DNA of 64,000 bases from Isoetes taiwanensis (GCA_021234155.1 JAJEKV010000057.1:7835389-7899388), one strand, 5' to 3'; shown: positions 33,204 to 46,193, counted from the first letter of the stretch. Notes: generated by a model from the letters alone, not told the origin. A program made the numbers and translations.

Positions 33204-34114
33204 AAATTAGATTTGTATATTTGGATTTTTCACATGAGGCACTAGGATGGTTTGTGTTTTTCTTTTATGTAAACAAAGAATAGTAGTAACCATCTAAACT
33301 GACTCAAAAAAGTTTTTTTTTATCAACCTTACAATGGCTAGTATATAAGAACAATCCACAAAATTCATGCATGCTAAATCTATCCCTATAAAGTATTCTA
33401 TAGAAAACCATAAACTATTAACTTGTAATGGATTTGGGACCAAAAGAATCTAAGAACACAAGATTTATAGCTCATTTAGATGCCTAGCATCGATTGTAGT
33501 GTTGCGCCTAATAAACCTTGCACATTCAATATAATCCACTTGATAATTTGGCCTATTTAAGCAAAAAGAAATAGAAAAAAGAGAGTAATTTGAAGTAATT
33601 TGGCGAGGGTTCACATATTACACAGAGATCATTACGTGCTTCTTGAGTCGATATAATGGAGATATGTATGCCTTATATTATATTTTAGAACCAAGTAAGC
33701 AACATGTAAAATCAACTAATGCTCAACTGATCCAAACTTCATAAGGTTATGCCATGCTTCATGTTGACGGCAACCAGACGTATTTAGACATATATTCATA
33801 GAGAGTCATACTTTGCTCAATCAATCTTAGAGTTATCCTTGATAGAGCCTTGGTTGTAGCACAACTTACGATTCTACGTCGATCTGCGACAAGACCAATT
33901 CTATTTAGACATAAATACATAGAGGATTATGCATTGCTCGATCAAACCTCAATCATACTTAGAAATAAATTATAGGATTTACAGCTTAATCAATCAAGCC
34001 TTAGAAGCGTTATCATTTAACAAGTCAAACTATAGTTATGGGTACAACTTCCCGATTATATCCCGCCCCGGCCGAGTTCATGAAGTGTCAGTGCCTTTCA
34101 TAAAACAAAGCGAA

Positions 34115-34185
34115 GCCAAGGTCGGACTGGAACCTAATCCTCTCCTCGAGGAGGCGGCGCCTTGTCCCGTGCAGGCCACATGGTC
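34115..34185 (-). pseudogene. tRNA-Arg-like, monomer 2, degraded
   Basis: The 5' strand GACCATGTGGCC is intact, but the D loop has an insertion and the T arm is disrupted. Confidence 0.4.
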
Positions 34186-35066
34186 ATTGCTATATTTAGG
34201 GTTTACTGAGACACTAGAATGGTTTACTGCGTTTTTCTTTTTAAGTAGAAACAAGAATGGTAGGCAACCATCTAAGCGACTCAAAAAGAATTTTTTTATC
34301 ATCTTACAACTAGTAGTATATAGAACAATCACAAAATTCATACATCGCTAAATCTATCTATATTCTATAGAAAACCATAAACTAACTTGTAATGGATTTG
34401 GGATGAGAGATCAAACACAAAATTTATAGCTCATTTATATGCACAGATGCAGTTGTAGTGTGTTGCGCCTAATGAAACCTTTGTTTTGTTCAATATAATC
34501 AACGAAATTTAGCGTATTCGCTTCGAAAAAAGAAAAAAGAAAAGGAAGTAATTTGGTGTAATTTAGAGTTCATATTATGAATCACTACGACATTTTGTTC
34601 AATATAATGGAAATATGCTTATGCACTTATATTATATTTTAGAACCAAGTAGCAACATGTAAAAAATCAATTAATGCTCCAGCAGTCAAACTTCATAAAA
34701 AGGTTATACTTATGCTTCATATTTGACCTTAGGCGATATTTAGACATATATTCATAGAGGGTGATGCTTTGCTCGATCAAACCTTAGAGGGTTATCACTT
34801 GCTTGATGAAACTTTAGTTGTAGCAAAACTTTCACAGGGTTCGCGTCGATCGCAATAAGACCTTGTTCTATTTGAACGCCGTCTATAGAGGATTATGCCA
34901 TGCTTGATCAAGCTCAATCATACTTAGAAATGAATTATAAGAGGGGTTCTGACAATCAATCAACCTTAGGCTATGTTGCTTTCGATCAAAGTATAGTTGT
35001 GTAGTACAACTTCCACGGTTATGTCCTTGGCGAGGTTCATGAGTGTCTCATAAAACAAGCCTTTGA

Positions 35067-35131
35067 GCCAAGATGGGACTCGAACCCATAATCTCCGCTC
35101 CGTGGCGCCTTGTCCATTAGGCCACATGGTC
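35067..35131 (-). tRNA. tRNA-Arg-like, monomer 3
   Basis: Minus strand: GACCATGTGGCCTAATGGAC with intact D arm (GCCT/AGGC), then a shortened anticodon arm, then a perfect T arm ATGGG-TTCGAGT-CCCAT and acceptor 3' strand CTTGGC, one base short. The loss in the anticodon arm makes it non-functional if real. A TTTT lies just downstream. Confidence 0.45.
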
Positions 35132-36479
35132 ATTGCTATATTTGGATTTGCACACGAGACACTAGGATGGTTTAGCGTTTTCTTTTAAGTAGAAACAGAA
35201 TGGTAGGCAACCAAAAGTAAACGACTCAAAAAGGAATTTTTTGTAGCCTTACAATAAGCAGTATATAATAACAATCCACAAAATTCCTTACATCATATAA
35301 ATCTATCCTTATACGTATTCTATAGAAAACCATAAACTAACATAATGGATTTGGGACCAAAAGAATCTAAGGGCCTTAAGATTTATAAGCTCATTTATAT
35401 ACTGTGAGATTTGATGTGCTCCCTAATGAAACCTTTGTTTTTGTTCAATATAATCAACCCGGTAATTTAGTATTTAAGCAAAAAAAAAAATAGAAAAGAA
35501 AAAAGAAAAAGAGTAATTTTTGTGTAATTTAGCGAGGTTCACATATTATGAATCACTCGTACTTCTTGAGTCAATATAATGGAGATATGTATAATGCTAT
35601 ATTATATTTTAGAACCAGTAAACAACATGTAAAAATCCATTGTCTCAACAGTCAAACTTCATAAAGGTTATGCCATGCTTCATGTTGACAACCTTGAGCG
35701 ATATTTGAACCTTACCTTCGCAAGTAAGAGATTGCCCGGCTTTCTTTGACATGGATTTAAACTTTTAAATGTGTGAAAATCACGTGCAAATATTTTGGGA
35801 AGTTGTAGATTGCAAGTGGCCATGTCTATGAGTTCTTGATGTTGTGTTCTAAATCTCATATTATCACTCTCTTGGTGCTTGTATATGGATGTGGGTGTGT
35901 TATGGCTATGAATGTGTTAACAACACCATGTAACCTTTTGAAGACGTAACCTTTTGAAGACATCGCATTTATTGCGCTATTTAGTGTGGTTGTAGACAAC
36001 TTATTCATTATGTGTGGTAGCTATCTTTAAAATTACTTTGCACCTTTAATTAGAGCTCTTTAAAAGTACGTGATCTCGTTAACTTATTCATTGTATGTGT
36101 GTTGCACTTTTATCAATAGCTACCTTTAAAAGTGCTTTGCACCTTTAATTAGAGTAGCCCTTAAAAGTACTTGGATGTTGTTAAGTGTGTGTGCAATTAA
36201 ATACTAAATCTGTGTTTATACTTGTGTTTATACTGCCATTTAAATATGAAAGATGGGCTTATGGATTTTGTTCAACATGATAAGGAATATCAAAATCAAA
36301 TATCACCTTCAGAGCTGGCTGAATTTTACTTGGCGTTCTAGTGTTAAATTTATGAAAAAGAAAATCAAGTGTTTTTTAAGGCTTTGGAGACATGGCATAG
36401 AATAAGGTAGTGAAATTTCAACATTAAATCATATTTTCAGGCTTGAGTGGCTGATAAAACACCATCTCATCATAACACA

Positions 36480-36600
36480 TTCACTTTAGTGAGGGGGTTT
36501 TTAACTTGGGACGATAATAAGTTTGTTAAACATGCAGGTCCCATAGGCCCGATTGGTCTCGGTGGACGATAAAACTATTCTATTCTATTCTATTCTTTTT
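36480..36600 (+). other. Simple-repeat-tailed retroelement 3' end inside Helitron
   Basis: GGTGGACGATAAAACTATTC continues into a run of TATTC units. The form resembles the CGATAAAAATCATTCTC tail of the LINE ending near 32440. Likely the 3' end of a LINE or SINE; the rest of the element is not delimited. Confidence 0.4.
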
Positions 36601-37836
36601 ACAATATATATGTCCCGGTGTTGTGCTTGATAAATAGAGCGACAAAAGTATTTATTAAAGTCTAATATGTACGGGTAGTTCACATCTTGGCTCCGCTGGC
36701 TACAAATTATTTGCTTAAAGACCAGGCGGCATCATAGCATTCCTCTTCCCAAAGCGGTTCCATGCGGCTAATGCACATGCTGGCCCGATGATCCACATCT
36801 CGCGAGGAAGTTGAAAACTTTTTTGAACCACTTTGCTCTGCCGTTTTGGGTGACCTATATATGATGTGCACCAAAGGTAGACAAAAGTACAACAGTCACT
36901 ATGGTGTCATCGAAGCTTCTTTAAAAAGTACTTTTGGTAGTGGAGTGTTGTGACGAGCAAGATATTGAGAGCAAGATGACTTGACAACCTAAAGCAGAGG
37001 AGAGAAAGTGGTAGCAAACATGATCAAAGCATAAAACCACCTTAAAGCGAAAAAATTGAATGTTGTATGCTTGTTTTTGGGACATATATAACCCACAACA
37101 CCGCAAGCGTTTTTATATTAATCAGGTGAACCAACATTTCAAACTAAACAATTCCAGTCGAAACATTTCCAAGCTAAACTTTGCACCCGCAGGAATAAAA
37201 CTCCATATAATGGAAGGATACATTATGTGGATCCTGCCGGTCGCTGTTTATCCCGGAAAGGCCAAGAAAGAGAGCATATGAGAACTTACCTCTATAAACA
37301 CATGAATTTATAATTGCTTTTTTATCATACATTCTAAATTTCATGAACCCATCCATTTTTATTTGCATTACGCGGTACCGCATCATGTTATAGCAAAAGA
37401 TTTGCAACCCATTGTGTTGCTCCTTTTACTTGATTTTCATGTCCTCCACTTGCTCTGCTTTCACGGAGATCTCAAATCAATGAATTAAAAGGCTGAAAAC
37501 ATTAGAAGCGGGCAACCCATTATATGAAAATGTTGTAGCGGCTCGGACCTCAGTTTGTTTTCTCGGTCTACCACATATAGAAGGAATGCATGGCTATGGT
37601 AGAAATGAGCTCGAAGCGGCGCAACTCGACATATCTGAGGCTGACCAATAGCTCCACCAAGAAACTCAAAACGAAAATACCTGTTTTATAAAATACTTGT
37701 TTCATTTATGCATTAAAAATTCAAGAGGCATTCAAAGACCCTGCAAATGCATTGCACTTTGAGGTACAGATTTGAATCAAGTTCCAACATTCCTGTGTTG
37801 ACAGCTATTTTGCTAGAGGTGCACTGCATGACATGT

Positions 37837-38133
37837 TCATATTGTTTTGTTACCTTCATCCTCGTCCAAACTTCCCCATAATTCATAATCAGAGTCAGTA
37901 CCCCTTAGATTCTTTTGCACCATGCTCCTGCTCCTGCCTTTTATCTGCTTCAATTCTGGCAAATACAGTCCAGCAAGATGAAGATGAACATTGTGAAAGG
38001 AATACCTGAAGCAAGATAGGCTGAAGCAGATGTCGATACCAGAAAGGGGAAGTAAATTGCCACGATATGACCATCCTTTTGCAATATATGTCTTTGGATT
38101 TTTGCCTGGTAAGTGGCTATAGCATGGCGACAC
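37837..38133 (-). pseudogene. Possible captured exon(s) inside Helitron
   Basis: A 98-codon open frame on minus ends DSDYELWGSLDEDEG just before GTAACA, which could be a splice donor; parallel frames give RIEADKRQEQEH. The acidic text looks protein-like and Helitrons often carry host exons, but I do not recognise the family. Confidence 0.3.
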
Positions 38134-38858
38134 ACGGAACAGTCAAGATCATAAGGGAAAACACAGATACTATTTTACGGAAGTCAAGGATAATGAAAAA
38201 CTGCAGAGACCCTTTGAAGGAAAAAATGATCAAGACTCTCTAACGTGGAAAAAAAATATAGAGAGTCATTTAAGGAAAAATGACCAAGACCAAGACTACG
38301 ATTTGGAAATTTTGGAACGGGATTCACGATGCCCGGTACGCATCGGGAATTCTGTTCGAGCGCCCAGCCCGATTAACAGCTGACGTAACTCCCCTGCGCC
38401 AAACCTTGAAGCCATCATAAACCTGCGCTGCGCTCTGTTTACGATGAACAGCGAAATCATTGCCCTCTTTTATGTTGAATCTCCGCAGATCGCGCGGCAT
38501 CGAATTCTCCTTTGTCGGATCTAGAGCGTGGTCCATTACATAACATTATAATATAGGATAAGAAGGCAAAATGCTTTACTCGATCAAACAACCAGAGGAG
38601 TTATCATACTGATTTGTAGCACAACTCTCTGATTCGTCGATCTGCTGATAAGACCTTAATTCTAGTTAAGACGCATAAATCTATAGAGAGTTATGCCTTG
38701 CTGGTCAAATCTCACTCATGCCAAAATAAATTATAGAGGGTTTACGGCAATCAATCAAATTAGGCGTTATCATTGCTCGATCAAACTATAGTTGTGGTAC
38801 AGCGAGTTATGTCGCCCGAGTTCATGGAAGTGTCGACGCGGCTCATAAAAGGCTCGTA

Positions 38859-38931
38859 GACCAAAGATGGGACTCAGACCCGTAATCTCGCTCAGGAGGT
38901 GGCGCCCTTGTATCCATTAGGCCACATGGTC
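38859..38931 (-). tRNA. tRNA-Arg-like, monomer after first Helitron
   Basis: 73 bases on minus. Acceptor GACCATG pairs with the 3' strand ending TTTGGTC. The anticodon loop CTCCTGA is intact, so the anticodon reads CCT. The T loop is slightly changed (TCTGAGT for TTCGAGT) and the D loop has a small insertion. One of the most complete copies. Confidence 0.5.
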
Positions 38932-39824
38932 ATTTGCTATATTTGGATTTCACGAGACACTAGGATGGTTTGTGTTTTTTTCTTTTAAGTAAGAACAAGA
39001 ATGGTAACCATCTAAGCTGACTCAAAAGGATTTTTATCAACCTTACAACTAGTCGTATATAAGAACAATCCACAAAATTCATACATCATTAGATCTATCC
39101 CCTATAAAGTATTCTATAAAGAAACATAAACTAACTTCTAATGGATTTGGGACAAAAAGAATCTAAGAACCACAAGATTTATAAGCTCATTTATATGCCT
39201 AAAGATGCAGTTAGGTGTTAGCCTAATGAAACCTTTGTTTTGTTCAATATAATCCATGATAATTTAGCATATTTACCATAAAAAAGAGAAAAAGAAAAAA
39301 AGAAAAAGAGTGTTGAAACGTAATTTAGCGGGGTTCACATACTTCTTAGTCAATATAATGGAATATGTATGCCTTATATTATATTTTAGAACCAAGTAAG
39401 CAACATGTAAAATCAACTAATGCTCCAATTGATCAAACTTCATAAGAGTTATGCCATGCTTCTGATGACCAACCTTGAGCGTATTTAGACATATATTCAT
39501 AGAGGGATGATGCTTTGCTCGATCAAACCTTAGAGGGTTGTCCTTGCTTGATGAAACTTTAGTTGTAGCAAACTTTCTTTATTCGCGTCGATCACGCAAT
39601 AAGACCTTAATTCTATTTAGACATAAATCTATAGAGGTTATACGCTTGCTCGATCAAACCTCAATCATGTAGAAATGAATAGAAATGAGTTATAGAGGGT
39701 TCTGACTTAATCAATCAAACCTTAGAAGCGTTATCGTTGCACCGATCAAACCATAGTTGTGGTACAACTTCGCGGTTATGTCCTTGGCGAGTTCATGAAG
39801 TGTCGGCCGCGCTCATAAAACAAA

Positions 39825-39893
39825 GCCAAGATGGGACTTCCGAACCCATAATCTCAGCTCAGGAGGCGGCGCTGTCCATTAGGCCACATGGTC
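39825..39893 (-). tRNA. tRNA-Arg-like (CCT loop)
   Basis: GACCATGTGGCCTAATGGAC, then CTCCTGA loop and ATTATGGGTTCG. Two bases are missing at the D stem and two are inserted in the T loop. AAAACAA beside it on plus gives a TTTT terminator-like run downstream. Confidence 0.45.
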
Positions 39894-40529
39894 ATTGCTA
39901 TATTTGGATTTTCACGAGGCGATTACAGGATGGTTTGTGTTTTTCTTTTAAGTAGAAACAAAAGAATGGTAGGCAACCATCTAAGCACGACTCAAAGTTT
40001 ATCAACCTTACAGCTAGCGGTATAGAACAATCACAAGATTCATACATACCTTTAAATCTATCCTATGGCGTGATACATAGAAAACCATAAACTAACATAA
40101 TGGTTGGGACCAAAAGAATCTAAAAGCGAAATTTATAGCTCATTTATATGCACAAAATGCAGTTGTAGTGTTAAGCCTAATGAAACCTTTGTTTTGTTGA
40201 TATAATCCAAGCAATTTAGTATTTATAAAAGGAGAAAAGAAAAGAAAAAGAGGGTAATTTAGTAATTTGGCGGAGTTACATATATTACAAATCATTAAGT
40301 ACTTCTTGAGTGATATAATGGAGATATGTATGCCTCAATTATATTTTAGAACGAGTAAGCAACATGCTTAAAAAAAAAAAATCCAATAATGCTCCAACTT
40401 GATCCAAACTTCACTTAAGGTTACTAGCTAGATTACTTGACGTTCTTGAAGCCCAAAACTTGCTCCATCAATATCTTGGAGCAATCATTAAATGGATCAG
40501 CTTTTAAAATTAGATAATCAAGAGCATTT

Positions 40530-42015
40530 CACCACATTTTTTCCACTTCCCCTTACCTTTTCTCTTTCCCTTTGCCCTTTACTTTTTTTTTTCTATTTTC
40601 CCACTGCCCCTTTTTCCTTTTTATATTTTCAGATTTACCTTTTCTTTTCCATTTATTCCATTTCCCTCATTTCCTTTTACGTTTTACTTGCTTCCTTTGT
40701 TTTTCCTTTTCTATTTTTTCCTTCCCTTTTCTCCAATTTATGATTTGCCTTTTTAAAACTTTTCACGTGCCCTTTTCCCCCTCCTTTTCCCATTTCCCTC
40801 TTCCTCCTTTCCTCATGCCTTTTTTTCCAAGTTTTCTTCACCTTTCCCCTTTCCTTTCCCTTTTCCCTTTCTTTCTCCCACCTTTTCTTTTTCCCTTTTT
40901 TCCTTCATTTTCCTCCTTCAGCCCTTCCATTTCCTTTTTCTAGTGCCCTTTTCCCTCCCTTTTCCCCTTTTTTTTCTTTTTGCTCTTTTCCTTTCCCTTT
41001 TCCGTAGTCCATTTTTCATCCTTTTTCCCCTTTCCTCTATCTTTTCCCTCTTCCCCTTTTTTACATGTCCTTTTCTCTTCTGTTTTCCCATGCTTTTTTC
41101 AATCCTCTTTTCCCCTTCTTCATTTTCCTCTTCTTCCTCCTTCCCCCCCTCCTTTTCCCTCTTTTCCTTCTCTTTTTTCTTTTCTATTTTGCTCTTCCTT
41201 TTTGTTCACCTCCCTTTCCTATTTTTCCCATTTACCCCACGTTTGCCTTTTCCATTTCCCCCTCCTAAGCTTTTTTTTTTTTCTATCTCCCCCCTTCCTT
41301 TTTTTCCCTCCCTTTTCACATTCCCTTTTTCCTTTTACCTTTTCTTATTTTACTTTTCTCCCATCCCACCCCGCCAGCTTCCCTTTTCCTTCCCTTTTTT
41401 CTTTTAATTCTTTTTTTTACCAATGACCTTTTTCCCTTCCTTTTCATCCTCTCCCAACCCTTTCTCTCTTTTGCTTTTTACGTGCCCTTTTCCCTTCCAT
41501 TTCCTCTCATTTGCCTCCTTTTCTTTTTATTTTCCTTTTCTTTTTCTCATGTCTTTTTTTTGCTTCCTTCATTTCTCTTTCCCTTTTCTGATGCCCTTTC
41601 TTCCTTCCTTTGCCCACCTTTCCCTCTTCGTAGTCTTTTCCTTACCTTTCCTCCCTCCCGTGTTCTTTTCCTTTTCCTTTTCCCATGTCCTCCTCCTTTC
41701 TCTCTCTTCCTTTTTTTCAGCTTCTCTTTTCCCTCCTTTTCTCACTTCCTCTTTTCCCCATGCCCTTTTTTTCCCTTTTCCCATCCTTTTCCCTTTCCAT
41801 GGCTTTTCTACCTTTCCTCACCCTTTTCCTTCTCGGTGTCCTTTTTGCTCTCCCCTTCCCCTTTCTCTTCCCTTTACCTTTTCCATGCCCTTTGCTTTCC
41901 TTTCCATTTTCCCTTTCCCTTTTTTCTCCTTTTCTTTTTTGTGGGTTTCCCCTCTCTTTTCCTTTCTTTCCTTTTTCCTTCCCTTTTTCCCTTTTCCCTT
42001 TTCCTTCAACCCTTT
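40530..42015. repeat. Polypyrimidine tract, copy 1
   Basis: C/T-only CCTTTTCCC-type sequence of the same kind as 18025-19935, starting after AATCAAGAGCATTTCACCAC. Long Phe/Ser/Pro/Leu frames here are artefacts. Confidence 0.9.
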
Positions 42016-42199
42016 AGCTGTCGGATTGCACAGAATTATATTGGAAGCAATGATCAAGATGAAATTTTGGTTGAAAACAGCCACTGCGTCATCTTCACCA
42101 TTGATCATCAAATCCTCAACCGTCAGATCTGGGGCACCATTCACCAACCGGACATGCGGTATAATTTTATAATATAAGGCCATCAAGAGCATTTCACCA

Positions 42200-43680
42200 C
42201 ATTTTCCACTTTCCTTACCTTTTCTCTTTCCCTTTGCCTTTACTTTTTTTTTTTCTATTTTTCCCTGCCCCTTTTCCCTTTTTTATATTTTCCAATTTAC
42301 CTTTTTTCTTTTCCATTATTCCATTCCCTCATTTTCCCTTTTACGTTTTACTTTTCCACTGTTTTCCTTTTCTATTCTCCCCTTCCCTTTTCTCAATTTA
42401 TATGGTTGCCTTTTTTCGCTTTTCTGTGCCCTTTCCCCCTCCCTTTTCCCATTTTCCCTCTTCCTCCTTTCCTCATGCCCTTTTTCCAAGTTTTTTTCTT
42501 CCCCCTTTCCCTTTCCTTTCCTTTTCCTTTCTTTCTCCCCACCTTTCTTTTTTTCCTTTTCCTTCATTTTCCTCCCTTCCCCGGCCCTTCTGTTTCCCTT
42601 TTTTCTAGTGCCCTTTTTCCCTCCTTTCCCCCCTTTTTTTTTTTTTCTTTTTGCTCTTTCCCTTTCCCTTTTCCATCCATTTTCCTTCCTTTTCCCCTTT
42701 TATATGCTTTCCTCTTCCCTTTTCCCATGTCCCTTTTTCTCTTCCCTATTTTCCCATGCTTTTCAATCCCTCTTTTCCCTTTCTTCACATTTTTCCTCTT
42801 CTTCCTCCTCCCCCCTCCTTTTCCTCTTTTCCTTCTCTTTTTCTTTTTTCTATTTTGCTCTTCCTTTTTAGTTCACCTCCCCTTTCTATTTTCCCATTTA
42901 CCCACGTTTGCCTTTTCCATTTCCCCCTCCTAAAGCTTTTTTTCTATCTCCCCCTTCCTTTTCCCCTCCTTTTTCACATTCCCTTTTTCCTTTTTACCTT
43001 TTCTTATTTTACTTTTCTCCCATCCCACCCCTTCCTTCCCTTTCCCCTTCCCTTTTTCTTTTGAATTCTTTTTACCAATGACCTTTTTCCCTCCTTTTCC
43101 TCCTCTCCCAACCCCTTTCTCTCTTTTGCTTTTTAGGTGCCCTTTTTCCTTCCATTTCCTCTCATTTGCCTCCTTTTTTCTTTTATTTTTCCTTTTTCTT
43201 TTTCTCATGTCTTTTTGCTTCCCTTTATTTCTCTTTCCCCTTTTTGATTGCCCTTTCTTCCTTCCTTTTGCCCACCCTTTTCCCTCTTCTAAGTAGTCTT
43301 TTCCTTACCTTTCCTCCCTCATGTGTTCTTTCCTTTTCAGCACCATGTCCTCCTCCGCCTCTCTTCCTTTTTCAGCTTCTCTCTTTTCCTCCATTTCTCT
43401 TCCTCTTTTCCCATGCCCTTTTTCCCTTTTCGAATCCTTTTCCTTTTCCCTTTCCGCCCGGCTTTCTACCTTTCCTCACCCTTTTCCTTCTGATTAATCC
43501 TTTTTGCTCTCCCCTTCCCCTTTCTCACCCTTTACCTTTTCCATGCCCTTTGCTTTCCCTTTCCATTTCCCTTTCCCTTTTTTCTCCTTTTCTTTTTCTC
43601 TGGTTTCCTCTCTTTTCCTTTCTTTCCTTTTTCCCTTCCCTTTTCCCTTTTCCCTTTTCCCTTTTCCCTTCAACCCCTTT
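42200..43680. repeat. Polypyrimidine tract, copy 2
   Basis: Runs in parallel with copy 1, sharing landmarks in order, for example TTTTCTCAATTTATATGG versus TTTTCTCCAATTTATGAT and ACCAATGACCTTTTTCCC, with small indels throughout. Confidence 0.9.
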
Positions 43681-44210
43681 AGCTGACCGGATTGCACAAA
43701 TTATGATCCAAGATGAAATTTTGGTTGAAAACATGCTACGTCATCTTCGCAGTTGATCCATCAAATCCTCAACGTCAGATCCCAGGGGCACCATTCCCTG
43801 ATGGACATCACGGTATAATTTTATAATATAAGATGCCATGCTTCATATTTGACCAACCTTGAGCGTATTTGAACATATATATTCATAAAGGGGTGATGCT
43901 TTGCTTCGATCAAACCTTAGAGGGTTATCGCTTGCTTGATGAAACTTTAGTTGTAGCAAAACTTTCTGATTCGCGTCGATGCGCAATAAGACCTTAATTC
44001 TATTTAGACATAAATCTATAGAGGATTATGCCTTGCTCGATCAAGCCTCAATCATACTTAGAAATGAATTATAGGAGTTTCTGACTTAATCAATCGGCCT
44101 TAGAAGCGTTATCATTGCTCGATCAAAGTATAGTTGTGGTACAACTTCCACGGTTATGTCGCCCGGCGAGTTCATGGCAGAGTGTCCCGGTACGCTCATA
44201 AAACAAGCAG

Positions 44211-44280
44211 GCCAAGATGGGACTCAAACCCATAATCTCAGCTCAGGGAAGCGGCCTTAATCCCATTAGGCCACATGGTC
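44211..44280 (-). tRNA. tRNA-Arg-like, monomer after second Helitron
   Basis: 70 bases on minus, with acceptor, T arm (ATGGG/CCCAT, loop one base short) and anticodon arm containing CCCTGAG. Insertions in the D loop and one base lost at the 3' acceptor strand. Confidence 0.45.
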
Positions 44281-45149
44281 ATTGCTATCTTTGGATTTGC
44301 ACGAGACACTAGGATGGTTTCGTTTTCTTAAGTAAGAAACAGAATGGTGGCAACCATCTAAGCGACTCAAAAGGATTTTTTTTTTTATCAACCCACAACT
44401 AGTATATAGAACAATCCCACAAAATTCATACATCTGCTAAATCTATCCCTTATAGCATATTCTATAGAAAACCATAAACTAACTTGTAATGGTTTGGACA
44501 AAAGAATCTAAGGACACAAGATTTATAAGCTCATTTATATGCCCACAGATGCAGTTACGTGTACTCCTAATGAAACTAACTGTTTTTGTTCAATATAATC
44601 CAACGATGAATTTAAGTATTTATGAAAAAAAGAAAAAGAAAAGAAAAAGAGAGTAATTTTTCGTAATTTAAGGTTCACATATTATGAATCCCTTACTCGT
44701 ACTTCTTAGTCAATATAATGGAATATGTATAATGCATATATTATATTTTAGAACCAAGTAAACAACATATAAAAAATCAACTAATGCTCCAACAGTCGAA
44801 CTTCTTAAGGTTATGCCATGCTTCATGTTGACCAACCTTGAGCGTGTTAGACATATATTCTTAAGAGCCATGCTTTGCTCGATCAAACGCCAGAGGGTTA
44901 TCCTTTGCGGTTGTAGCACAACTTCTGAGTTAGTACGTCTGCTTGATAAGACCTTAATTCTATTGACATAAATCTATAGAGGTTATACCTTGCTTTCGAT
45001 CAAATCTCAATGTACTTAAAATAAATTATAGAGGGTTCACAGCTTAATCAATAAAATAGCCGAAACGTTATCATTGCTGCGATCAAACTATAGTTGTGGT
45101 ACAACTTGAGTTATAATCACATTAACCATTGCGGCTCATAAGGCTCGTA

Positions 45150-45212
45150 GACCAAGATGGGACTGAACCCATAATCTCCAGCTCGTGGCGCTTATCCATT
45201 AGGCCACATGGT
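45150..45212 (-). pseudogene. tRNA-Arg-like, short anticodon arm
   Basis: The acceptor 3' strand and the stem GCTGG with variable AGATT are kept. The anticodon loop is deleted and the T loop is shortened. Confidence 0.4.
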
Positions 45213-46126
45213 TTGTTTGCTATATTTGGGATTTCTCACGAGACAGGATGGTTTGTGTTTTTCTTTTTAAGTAGGAACAACAATGGTAGGCAACCATCTA
45301 AGGCGACTCAAAAAGGATTTTTTATCAACCTTACAACTAGTCATATATAAGAACAATCCCACAAAATTCATACATACCTTTCGTCTATCCCTATGGCATA
45401 TTCTATGAAAACCATAAACTAACTTGTGGATTTGGGACCAAAAGAATCTAAGAACACAAGATTTACCAAGCTCATTTATATATGCCACAAATGCAGTTAG
45501 GTGTTAGCTAATAAGAAACCTTTGTTTACATTCAATATAATCCAACTTGATAATTTAGGCATTATTCATAAAAAAGAAAGAAAAAAGAAAAAGAAAAAAG
45601 TATTGGCGTAATTTAGCGAGTTCACATATTACGAATCACTCGTACTTCTTGGTCAATATAATGGAGATATGTATGCCTTATATTATATTTTAGAACCAAG
45701 TAAGCAACATGTAAAAATCAACTAATGCTCCAATTGATCAAACTTCATAAGGTTATACCATGCTTCATGTTGACCAACCTTGAGCGTGTTAGACATATAT
45801 ATTCATAGAGGGATGATGCTTTGCTTTCGATCAAACCTTAGAGGGTTATCCTTGCTTGATGGAACTTTAGTTGTAGCAAAACTTTCTTTACGATGCGTCG
45901 ATGCGCAATAAGACCTTAATTCTATTTAGACATAAATCTATAGAGGATTTATGCCTTTCGATCAAACCTCAATCATACTTAGAAATGAATTATAGAGGGT
46001 TTACGGCTTAATCAAGTGAGCAGAAGCGTTATCATTGCTCGATCAAACCATAGTTGTGGTACAACTTCACGGTTATGTCGCCAGGCGAGTTGATATAGAG
46101 TGTCGGCAAGCTCATAAGGCTCATGA

Positions 46127-46193
46127 GCCAGATTGAACTGGAACCCATAATCTCAGCTCAGGAGGCGGCGCCTTGTCATTAGGCCACATGGTC
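46127..46193 (-). tRNA. tRNA-Arg-like (CCT loop), T arm damaged
   Basis: GACCATGTGGCCTAATG, D arm, and CTCCTGA loop with GCTG. The T arm has changed to a non-pairing form. Confidence 0.4.

Larger units (their letters stand above)
35721..38558 (-). mobile_element. Helitron inserted in the tRNA array (first)
   Basis: The minus-strand 5' end A|TCCTATATTATAATGTTATG is at 38558. It shares subterminal ATGGACCACGC(C/T)CTAGATCC with the Helitron at 3346. The left (3') end is a degraded form: CAAG at 35721 in place of CTAG, and TTGCCCGGCTTTCTTTGACA in place of the hairpin. Array sequence stops at 35720 and resumes at 38559 (TAAGAAGGCAAAATGCT, matching monomer CATAGAGGGTGATGCT), consistent with insertion near A|T. 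The interior contains a (ATTCT)n-tailed retroelement end near 36560-36596 and minus-strand exon-like text near 37840-38130 (DSDYELWGSLDEDEG before a GT). No Rep/helicase. Confidence 0.6.
40424..43833 (-). mobile_element. Helitron inserted in the tRNA array (second), internally duplicated
   Basis: The minus-strand 5' end A|TCTTATATTATAAAATTATA is at 43833 and the 3' end CTAGCTAG|T at 40424. The hairpin is not well preserved. The left flank ends AAGGTTA and the right flank begins TGCCATGCTTCAT. Joining them gives the uninterrupted monomer text AAGGTTATGCCATGC, so both ends are exact. Inside are two near-copies of one ~1.65-kb unit (about 40515-42173 and 42180-43833), each with a polypyrimidine tract and each ending in a version of the Helitron 5' terminus. 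No coding. Confidence 0.8.

Noticed and set aside
42150-42180. Independent Helitron 5' end at ATAATATAAGG
   Set aside because: It lacks the TC terminus and the flank is not array sequence, so it is read as the internal junction of a dimer.
40492-43756. Further long Phe/Ser/Pro-rich ORFs
   Set aside because: Same composition artefact in the second pair of polypyrimidine tracts.
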